In this document: one piece after another, positions 1 through 6,511 of the stretch
How the letters are laid out: each line of letters begins with the position of its first letter
Numbering within the stretch: the first letter of the stretch is position 1
From: a bacterium
GTDB lineage: Bacteria; Acidobacteriota; Aminicenantia; Aminicenantales; Aminicenantaceae
DNA length: 39,847 nucleotides
Direction: 5' to 3'
Assembly: GCA_018335295.1 (NCBI GenBank)
Contig: JAGXKI010000015.1
Coordinates: 9,459-49,305 of the forward strand
Notes under the pieces: generated by a model
Seen by the model: the letters and a program-made list of their open reading frames with translations, nothing else
What the model was told of the DNA's origin: nothing
Databases searched by the model: none
Program-made: the position numbers and the translations under genes

Positions 1-407
1 AATTTTGATTTCAGGACTCCTAACGAAACAAAGGCTCCGGTATGGAATCCATTTTTTTTTAAGAGTTGAACAAGAGAGGGCTCGTCCCGGTTTTCTTTGA
101 TGGGCTGGCCGTTATTGTAATTTTTTATCTCATGAGGCGGCAGCGAAAAAAAAATAGAAGCATGGGAAGGGAGAGTGATCGGAATCAAGCTAAAGCAATT
201 CTCAAATAAAACCCCTTTTTGGGCCAGGGAATCAATATGAGGCGTAGAAGCATGGGAAGGATTATAGGCACTGATATGGTCTGCCCGTTGGGTGTCTAAA
301 GTGATGAGAATGAAATTGTGTTGACGATTTTTAAAAATGCAGCTTTGAACCAAAAATAATATAAAGAGCCCCATAAAAAGAAAAATATATCTCCATTTTT
401 GTCTCAT
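1..407 (-). CDS. Sulfatase/alkaline-phosphatase-superfamily lipoprotein, 5' part only (cut by left edge)
   Basis: I translated this by hand from the minus strand: an ATG at 407 opens 135 codons that run off the window. Residues 1-23 are a hydrophobic leader ending in a lipobox-like LVQSC, so the protein is probably a lipoprotein. ILITLDTQRADH (34-44) is the N-terminal metal-binding motif of the sulfatase fold, followed by STPHIDSLAQKGVLFEN. ITLPSHAS (77-84) sits where sulfatases carry C/S-x-P-S-R. Thr78 replaces the Cys/Ser that becomes formylglycine and His82 replaces Arg, so this copy should not make formylglycine and is more likely a phosphatase- or transferase-like member. PHEIKNYNNGQP (91-102) matches the conserved segment after that site. 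The Shine-Dalgarno is weak. The catalytic C-terminal half is not visible. Confidence 0.8.
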   Translation of the reverse strand, partial: MRQKWRYIFLFMGLFILFLVQSCIFKNRQHNFILITLDTQRADHISAYNPSHASTPHIDSLAQKGVLFENCFSLIPITLPSHASIFFSLPPHEIKNYNNGQPIKENRDEPSLVQLLKKNGFHTGAFVSLGVLKSK

Positions 408-501
408 TCCGCACTTATTTTTCTTCATTTATCATATGATTTATGTTTGAGATTCAATCCTGGCTATTATGAAAAATTAAGGGAAAAATGTCAAAATGTT
501 T

Positions 502-1293
502 TCACATATTTTCTAATTTTTCTGCAATTTCTCCAATATTTTTAGCGATCAAAGCCGGCTTCTTTTTCAAGCGAGCCGCTTCTTCCGCCGATGTTTCTCC
601 ACTCAAAACCAGGAAAAAATCAGATTTCAACCTGTTTGCCAGTTCCATATCTGTGTAAATTCTATCTCCGATCATGGCAATTTCTTGGGGAGTCACGCCG
701 TACTTTTGTATCACATGCTGAACCATTTCAATATTGGGTTTGCCAAATATTTTGGAGGCTTTTTTTTCTGTCGCTTTTTCAAAAAGAGCCAACATGGAAC
801 CAGTATCGGGTATGGGGCCTTCCGGGGTAGGGCAAACTAAATCAGGATGGGTGGCTAAAAGAGGAACATCTTTTTGCAAAAAAAGTGCCGCTTTCCTTAA
901 TTTTTCATATACAAGCTCTGTATCAAACCCAAGAACGATATATTGGGGAGAAGGGGAATCGGAATTAATTCCTGCTTTTTCAAACATGTCGATCATGGAT
1001 CGGGTCCCCACTACATACGTTTCTTTGATATTCCGATTGATGAGAAAATCCAGAACCCCATCAGTGGAGAGAATAATCCTATCTGTAGGGACATTTATTC
1101 CCAAATGAGAAAGTTTCTTCACGTAATCAAATTTCGAACGAGAAGAATTATTGGAAAGAAAATAATAATGAATTCCAAACGAAGATAAAAGATTGATAAA
1201 TTTTTTGGCTCCGCTTATGAGCTGGTTTCCAATATAGACGGTCCCGTCTAAATCTAAGAAAAATAATTTCTTATTTTTTAAGAAATTTTCCAT
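502..1293 (-). CDS. HAD-IIA family phosphatase (NagD-like)
   Basis: 263-aa cytoplasmic HAD hydrolase. Motif I is FLDLDGTVY (Asp14 nucleophile, Asp16). Motif II is LSNNSS (47-51). Motif III is FGKPN (183-187, Lys185). Motif IV is MIGDRIYTDM (Asp210, Asp215). The GKPN block and the large C2-type cap between motifs II and III assign it to subclass IIA, which dephosphorylates small sugar- and glycerol-phosphates and related compounds; the substrate is not readable from sequence. The ATG start lies 23 bp inside the 3' end of the upstream CDP-alcohol phosphatidyltransferase gene, so translation is probably coupled. That neighbour suggests, as inference only, a role in phosphatidylglycerophosphate or another lipid head-group phosphate step. 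Confidence 0.92.
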   Translation of the reverse strand: MENFLKNKKLFFLDLDGTVYIGNQLISGAKKFINLLSSFGIHYYFLSNNSSRSKFDYVKKLSHLGINVPTDRIILSTDGVLDFLINRNIKETYVVGTRSMIDMFEKAGINSDSPSPQYIVLGFDTELVYEKLRKAALFLQKDVPLLATHPDLVCPTPEGPIPDTGSMLALFEKATEKKASKIFGKPNIEMVQHVIQKYGVTPQEIAMIGDRIYTDMELANRLKSDFFLVLSGETSAEEAARLKKKPALIAKNIGEIAEKLENM

Positions 1294-1894
1294 TGGGCTT
1301 ATTAAAAGATTTTAAAGCATCAGATACATACTCAACAGAAGATAGTAAGGTGACAATAATAAGAATCCATGAGAGAAAATAAAAACTCCACTTTCCTATA
1401 AACGGCCAGTAAAATGGCCCCAGAAGGGCCAAAATTCCTCCGACTGCCTGAAAGGTGGCTTTTATCTTCCCACTCTTTTTGGCAGAGACAGAAAAGCCTT
1501 TCTGAGCAAGAATGATACGGGAATAGGCCACGGTTATGTCTCGCAAGGCCATGCAGAGAGGAAGGAGCAGGAGAACAAGCCCTGAGAGAGCCATAGAAGA
1601 ATAAACGATGATTCTTGATATACTGTCTGCATATGGATCCAGTGTGGCTCCATATTCTGAACTTAAATTGTATTGTCGGGCAATAGGACCATCCAATAAA
1701 TCAGTGGCTTCGATAAGAATCAGAATTGAAAGAGAGATGATAAAATAGGACTCCACATTGCTGCAGGTAAGAAGAATTCCGGCGAATATGATAGATAAAA
1801 CAATTCTGAATAAGGTTATGGATTGAATTAATATAAACCCTATTTTATTTTTTTGTGACTTTTTTTTCGATAACTCGATGTTTTTTTCATCCAT
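1271..1894 (-). CDS. CDP-alcohol phosphatidyltransferase (PgsA-like)
   Basis: 207-aa integral membrane enzyme of the family that transfers a phosphatidyl group from CDP-diacylglycerol to an alcohol. The full signature D-x2-D-G-x2-A-R-x8-G-x3-D-x3-D is present: Asp65, Asp68, Gly69, Ala72, Arg73, Gly82, Asp86 and Asp90. About five or six hydrophobic helices follow a Lys-rich cytoplasmic N-terminus. Length and motif fit phosphatidylglycerophosphate synthase, but the acceptor cannot be proved, so no symbol is given. It is the first gene of a two-gene minus-strand unit with the overlapping HAD phosphatase. It is divergent from the HTH gene at 2239, with a 344-bp gap holding both promoters. Confidence 0.9.
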   Translation of the reverse strand: MDEKNIELSKKKSQKNKIGFILIQSITLFRIVLSIIFAGILLTCSNVESYFIISLSILILIEATDLLDGPIARQYNLSSEYGATLDPYADSISRIIVYSSMALSGLVLLLLPLCMALRDITVAYSRIILAQKGFSVSAKKSGKIKATFQAVGGILALLGPFYWPFIGKWSFYFLSWILIIVTLLSSVEYVSDALKSFNKPNGKFLKK

Positions 1895-2238
1895 TTGTTA
1901 AACTAATCGTTTTTTGTTTATTTTTCAATATTATTTTATATTCTGGTGAGGGTTTTTTCAATTAAGTTATTCCAGGTTGTTTCCGTTGAAAGGGGTTCAT
2001 TAAAAAATTCAAGAAGAGATTTAAAAGAATCTCTCTAGAGGGTTATCTACTGAATAGAATAACTTGTATCTAATCTTTGTTTCTGATTTCCAGGAAAATC
2101 TCATCCAATCAATAGATATTGATGGTCAGATAGAGGACCCTGGAGATGAAAGGGAAAAAATCCCTGATGGCGTTGAATTTGGCAGGTAATTTTTTTATTA
2201 TGAAAAGCGTAAAAATTTCTATATTTCGGTTTGTATGA
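1895..2238. other. Divergent intergenic region with a small hairpin
   Basis: 344 bp of AT-rich DNA between divergent genes, so promoters for both directions must lie here. The only structure I see is a 7-bp perfect stem, AGAGATT/AATCTCT with a 6-nt loop, at 2015-2034. A 30-codon frame from 2146 to 2238 ends immediately before the downstream ATG. It has no recognisable sequence and I do not call it a gene. Confidence 0.5.
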
Positions 2239-3606
2239 ATGAAATCCAGTAAAAAGAAATCATTCCTTGAAAGATTGGAGGGATGGAAGGCCATTTCTAA
2301 CTATTTGGATAAGGACGTTAGAACCTGCCAGAGGTGGGAAGAAAAATTCAATCTCCCTGTTTACAGAGTAGGGCAATCCACAGGAAAATCACGTATCTTC
2401 AGCTACAAATCCGAATTGGATGAATGGTGGAACAAAACCTGGAAAAACGCTGCCTCTCCTTTCTATAAAAATAAATATTTTTTTGCAGGTATAATTTCGC
2501 TCTCTCTTATTGTTTTGGCTGTAGTGATTATCTTTTTTATATTAAGAAGGGAAAAGGCGACAATCTCTAGTCCCAATCCTGTAAGCTGGAAGCTCAAAGG
2601 ACACTACCTAGCGGTTTATGATATCCATGACCATTTCCTGTGGAAGCACAAAATCGAAAGCTCCAAAGACCAGGAGATTTATTATTTTGACCAAGCCAAA
2701 GATGATCCTTTGAGTGAAATGAGACTGCATTGGGGAAGAACCAAAGTGACGTTCTCGGATGTGGACCAGGATAGAAGGAACGAGGTGCTTTGCTTTCTCA
2801 ATCATGAGAACCCGGAGAAAAGATGTGTGGCTCTTGTGGACAATGATGGTGAAATCTTATGGACCCGTTCCATTCGTTTTGACCAGGAGTATGTAAAAGG
2901 CAAAATTGTCAATGATTATTTAGTCTATAAACTGAAATTCCACGATATTGACAAGGATAATAAAGAGGAAATATTGGTTCTTTGGTCTCACAGCCGGAGA
3001 TTCCCTAGTATTTTTGTCATTTATAACCTTCAAGGAAAAGAGATTCTCCGGTACAGCCACACCGGAAACCTGCCTTTTTTTCAAATCAAGGAGATATATG
3101 AAAATCGAAAATGTATATTTTTAGCCGGAACCAACAATCTCTTAAACGGGAGTGCGGTGCTTTCTATTCTGGACTGCAGCCGGTTGAAAAGCGGACTGGG
3201 GCCTCCTTATTCAGTACCTCCTGATTTAACCCCTATGAAAAAACGCCTTCTCAAGTACAAACCTGTGGATTATGTTCCGGCCCATCAGAAGGAATATTTG
3301 CGCTTTAAGCACAATGAATTCAGCCGGAAAATGGGAGCCAAATGGCTCAAGGTTATTGAAGTTCGAGCCGGAGAGAATGAAATCCTGATTAAAGTTCATC
3401 AAAGTGGCAATTTGAGTCTTTATTTTGTTTTCGATTCTGATTTTCATCTTCGTTATGTAAAGCCCGGGGCTGATCTTGAGAGAAAATATGAAGAGCTTCT
3501 TGATCAAGGAGTTATTCAAACTCCCCTTGAAAAGTTTTTGAAAGAATGCCGGGATGATGTGCTCTTCTGGACCGGAGAAGGGTGGTCTCCAAAACCTCCT
3601 TCATAA
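2239..3606 (+). CDS. Membrane-anchored HTH protein with beta-propeller-like exterior domain
   Basis: 455 aa. Residues 14-63 (GWKAISNYL, DVRTCQRWE, then SRIFSYKSELDEWW) form the winged/excisionase-type HTH known from Acidobacteriota membrane regulators. One transmembrane helix spans about 80-103 and is followed by RRE. The remaining 350 residues should lie in the periplasm. They contain two Asp-rich loops, SDVDQDRRNEV (173-183) and HDIDKDNKEEI (235-245), which resemble the Ca-binding loops of FG-GAP/VCBS propeller blades. The layout of DNA-binding domain, one helix and sensory ectodomain is that of a one-component ToxR/CadC-like regulator, although the HTH family differs. Ligand and target genes are unknown. 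The start is ATG with a poor Shine-Dalgarno. Confidence 0.8.
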   Translation: MKSSKKKSFLERLEGWKAISNYLDKDVRTCQRWEEKFNLPVYRVGQSTGKSRIFSYKSELDEWWNKTWKNAASPFYKNKYFFAGIISLSLIVLAVVIIFFILRREKATISSPNPVSWKLKGHYLAVYDIHDHFLWKHKIESSKDQEIYYFDQAKDDPLSEMRLHWGRTKVTFSDVDQDRRNEVLCFLNHENPEKRCVALVDNDGEILWTRSIRFDQEYVKGKIVNDYLVYKLKFHDIDKDNKEEILVLWSHSRRFPSIFVIYNLQGKEILRYSHTGNLPFFQIKEIYENRKCIFLAGTNNLLNGSAVLSILDCSRLKSGLGPPYSVPPDLTPMKKRLLKYKPVDYVPAHQKEYLRFKHNEFSRKMGAKWLKVIEVRAGENEILIKVHQSGNLSLYFVFDSDFHLRYVKPGADLERKYEELLDQGVIQTPLEKFLKECRDDVLFWTGEGWSPKPPS

Positions 3607-3631
3607 TACTAGGAATTCATTCGAAAATTTA

Positions 3632-3660
3632 TTGACTTTTGTAAATTAAATTGATAAAAA
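3632..3660 (+). promoter_or_regulatory. Predicted sigma70-type promoter for the DUF378 gene
   Basis: TTGACT (3632-3637), a 17-nt spacer, then TAAAAA (3655-3660). This is 5/6 and 4/6 match to the -35 and -10 consensus at ideal spacing, 54 bp before the TTG start. Prediction only. Confidence 0.45.
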
Positions 3661-3714
3661 AAGAAAATGAGTTGGGTAAATATACAATATTCGTAAATTT
3701 AAAAGGAGGGAACA

Positions 3715-3939
3715 TTGTCTAAACTTAATTTTTTGGATTGGATTTGCATGATTCTCATTCTCATTGGTGGCTTAAACTGGTTGTTGTGGGGAGTTTTTGA
3801 TTTCAATCTTGTGGCCGCGATATTTGGAACATTATCTGTCATTTCCAGGATAATTTATATTCTGGTAGGGGTATCGGCTTTGTATGTCTTGATTTTCTTA
3901 TTGCCTAAAACCGGCAAAAAAACCTCAGGGACTTCCTGA
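3715..3939 (+). CDS. DUF378 family small membrane protein
   Basis: 74 aa with about two or three hydrophobic helices. LILIGGLNWLLWGVFDFNLV is the diagnostic DUF378 core (YuzA-like family). The start is TTG, chosen because AAAAGGAGGG lies just upstream at ideal spacing. The family is small, membrane-embedded and of unknown function. The gene stands alone between the HTH protein and the exported protein at 4179. Confidence 0.88.
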   Translation: MSKLNFLDWICMILILIGGLNWLLWGVFDFNLVAAIFGTLSVISRIIYILVGVSALYVLIFLLPKTGKKTSGTS

Positions 3940-4178
3940 TTTAATAGTGAATTCTCACAACTGTTTTTCTGAAAGTGGTGAGGTATATACTGATCATCCA
4001 GTCTATATAAATGTATAAACCTCCCAATTGATTTTTGAAAATCGATTGATATTTTTTGTCCCATTGGATTAGAAAAACAAATGAGGTTCAACCTTACTCC
4101 ACGGAAAAAGCGTCCAATTTTTGTATCAATCCTTCGGATTTAAATAACCTTAAGATATACAAAAAGGAGGAGGAAATC

Positions 4179-5348
4179 ATGAGATCTAAAACAAGGTGGG
4201 GGGTTGCTGTAGCCCTTATAGCGGCAATGCCTTTTATGATTGATGCTTCTCTTAGGACGGATAGTTTTTCAGCCGATATGATTCAAAAAATGAACGGTCA
4301 GAGCATCCAGGGAAAACTGTTCGTAAAGGGAAATAAGTACCGAATGGATATGACCGAAGAAGGGGAAAAAATAAGTATCATCGTGGATATTCCGGCCAAT
4401 AAGACAAAACTCCTGATCCACTCCAAAAAAATTTCTCAGGAAATTTCAAACACCAGTCTAAAAAGCCTTTCCAATAATCCCTTCGAGGCTTTAAGGCATT
4501 CATCTGAAAAATATGATTCCAAAAAATCCGGTTCTGAAATTCTGAATGGATACGAATGCCAGAAAAGCGAGATTTATGATAAAGAAAACAAGCTGATGAC
4601 AGTTTGGGTGTCCGATGAGTTGGACTGGCCGGTGAAGATAGTCCTTGAAGTAGAACCTTCCAGGGAAGTTGAGCTGATCAACATCAAAGAGGAACCGGTG
4701 GAGGAATCTCTGTTTCAAATTCCATCCACATATAAAGAGATGTCTTCTCCAAAAAAAGATAAGGTTTCTCCTCCTTCGGAGGAAACAAAAACTCGGTCCG
4801 AGAAAAGAGAGCTGGATACAAAAGGTTTGACCGCCCTTGAAAAGGCTGTTTTTGAAAAGCTGGAAGAGAAAAACATTCAAAGGGTGACGGAAGATGGAAC
4901 GGTCCAAATCAGAGAAAGAAATGATTCTGTACTGGAAGAATATTTTCCTGACTGGAAAATATTCCATTTATCTAGAGAAAAAAAGATCCAAGGGGGAACC
5001 AGCTTCAGCTACATTCCGGTGGATAAAGTGGCCGTTCACAAAAAGGATGAATCAGTTCTCATCATCAGCAGTCCTGCCACAGACATGCCGCTTGAAAGCG
5101 GTCTCACTCTGGTTCAAAAGGAGAATATCCGATTGAAAAATAAAGAGGATGTTGAAAAGTTCGCCAGAGTTCTGGATGCATTGTACTTCAAAAGAAGCAA
5201 GGTTCAAGACATCGAACCGTTGGGAGAAGGGAAATGGGTGGTGTATACAGGCACATTCATCAATCATCTCAAAGGATTCCTCATTAAAGTGGACAGCAGC
5301 GGAAAAATCATCGAATTAAGCTACAGTTTAAAGATAAAAGAAAAATAA
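4179..5348 (+). CDS. Exported protein, LolA/DUF4412-like N-terminal domain
   Basis: 389 aa from the ATG at 4179. I prefer this start to an in-frame upstream one because AAAAAGGAGGAGG sits just before it and a signal peptide begins there (MRSKTRWGVAVALIAAM, ending near IDASLR). Residues about 28-190 resemble the DUF4412/outer-membrane lipoprotein-sorting fold: SFSADMIQKMNGQ, KGNKYRMDM, NGYECQKSEI and VWVSDELDWPVKI are the usual landmarks. A charged linker (about 200-235) leads to a C-terminal domain of about 150 residues that I do not recognise. Location is periplasm or outer membrane. Function is unknown; a lipid- or hydrophobe-binding role is suggested by the fold alone. Confidence 0.75.
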   Translation: MRSKTRWGVAVALIAAMPFMIDASLRTDSFSADMIQKMNGQSIQGKLFVKGNKYRMDMTEEGEKISIIVDIPANKTKLLIHSKKISQEISNTSLKSLSNNPFEALRHSSEKYDSKKSGSEILNGYECQKSEIYDKENKLMTVWVSDELDWPVKIVLEVEPSREVELINIKEEPVEESLFQIPSTYKEMSSPKKDKVSPPSEETKTRSEKRELDTKGLTALEKAVFEKLEEKNIQRVTEDGTVQIRERNDSVLEEYFPDWKIFHLSREKKIQGGTSFSYIPVDKVAVHKKDESVLIISSPATDMPLESGLTLVQKENIRLKNKEDVEKFARVLDALYFKRSKVQDIEPLGEGKWVVYTGTFINHLKGFLIKVDSSGKIIELSYSLKIKEK

Positions 5349-5589
5349 GAGGAAAGACAAATATTCAATGTTCCTTTCATTTTTCCCGGATTCACTTCTC
5401 CTTATTTCCATGATGAGCTGAGAGCTGGGGTTTTGCTAAAAGCACACCTTTTATGAATCCTGCTTTTTGATATAATTATTTTATTTTCAATTAATTAAAT
5501 TCGGTCTGACCTTATTTAACTAATTTAAAAGTTCATTCTTGTATCCCATCTTGAAATTTCCGATAATCAGAATACCAGAAGGCGGATTT

Positions 5590-6243
5590 ATGGAAAGAAA
5601 TTCCAAAACCTGGAAATGGTTATACCAATTCTATGGGTGGTTTTATGACCAATTCATCGGGTCAGCACTCAAAAAGTCAAGAAAGTGGGTTTCCCGGTAC
5701 ATCCGAAATCAAGACCTTTTTCCGGTCCTTGATTTGTGCTGTGGCACAGGAGCTCAGATCCAACTTTTAGGGAAGAATAGGGAATGGGTTTATGGAGTGG
5801 ACCTTGATTTCAATATGCTCCAATATGCTTCAACCCGACATCGAGGATATTCTTTTGTGTGTGGGAATGCCCGATGGCTTCCTTTTAAGCCGGACTTTTT
5901 TCGGTCGGTTATCCTTTCTTATGCGGTTCATGAAAAAGCTCCCTCTTTGCGTCAAAAAATGATTCAGGATGTCTTTAGAGTTTTGATTCCTGAAGGAAAA
6001 ATCATCTTTATTGATTATGAGATTCCTCGGAATTTCATTTCCCGTGTGGGGCGCATGGCTACTTTTATCATAGAGAGGAGTGCTGGGAAGAAACATTTCC
6101 AGAACAGTCAGGAATTTTTAAGCCAAGGAGGGCTGAAAGAATTTATCCATAAGAACGGACTTAAAGAAATATCCAGTGTTCATCTGGACCTCGGGAGCAG
6201 CCGGATTGTGATAGCGGAAAGGCCACCTTCCTATAAGAAATAA
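5590..6243 (+). CDS. Class I SAM-dependent methyltransferase
   Basis: 217 aa from the ATG at 5590, preceded by AGAAGGCGG; a TTG 17 codons earlier is possible but less likely. Motif I is VLDLCCGTG (46-54), the motif II acid is in YGVDLD (68-73), and ARWLPFK followed by VILSYAVHE (about 94-115) is the post-I/motif II region of the UbiE/ArsM/Methyltransf_11 group. No transmembrane segment, so cytoplasmic. Substrate unknown; no biosynthetic partner is adjacent. Confidence 0.85.
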   Translation: MERNSKTWKWLYQFYGWFYDQFIGSALKKSRKWVSRYIRNQDLFPVLDLCCGTGAQIQLLGKNREWVYGVDLDFNMLQYASTRHRGYSFVCGNARWLPFKPDFFRSVILSYAVHEKAPSLRQKMIQDVFRVLIPEGKIIFIDYEIPRNFISRVGRMATFIIERSAGKKHFQNSQEFLSQGGLKEFIHKNGLKEISSVHLDLGSSRIVIAERPPSYKK

Positions 6244-6355
6244 AACTCTTGAATTCCAAAAAGTCCCAAGAATCAGATAAGATTTTAATATAAAAGAAAA
6301 ATTGCGATTCACGCCTTTCCTGAAAGGGAAAAATTATCTTACTTTAAATTTTTGG

Positions 6356-6383
6356 TTGAATTATCCTCTCATTCCTAGATAAT
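6356..6383 (+). promoter_or_regulatory. Possible promoter of the M14 peptidase gene
   Basis: TTGAAT (6356-6361), a 16-nt spacer, then GATAAT (6378-6383; 5/6 match to the -10 box). A repeat copy begins 3 bp downstream, in the expected transcript leader. Weak -35; prediction only. Confidence 0.3.
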
Positions 6384-6385
6384 AG

Positions 6386-6413
6386 TAAATCTGAATCATT
6401 CATAAAAAAGGCT
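6386..6413 (-). repeat. Short interspersed repeat, copy 1 (inverted)
   Basis: Read on the minus strand this is GCCTTTTTTATGAAT followed by GATTCAGATTTA. It aligns with the copies at 37939 and 39044. The shared core is GCCTTTTT(T)ATGAAT, two variable bases, then TCAG. It lies in the leader of the M14 gene. Confidence 0.55.
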
Positions 6414-6511
6414 GTTACTTATAAATTAAACAAAGAGCATGAATGGGTTAAAAGAATTCAATTCATCCAAATCCCGAATCAAACGTTTTATTTTTATAAA
6501 GGAGGTTTTCT

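Noticed and set aside
2146-2238. 30-codon frame ending next to the HTH gene ATG, possible leader peptide
   Set aside because: No regulatory codon run, attenuator or similarity; likely chance.
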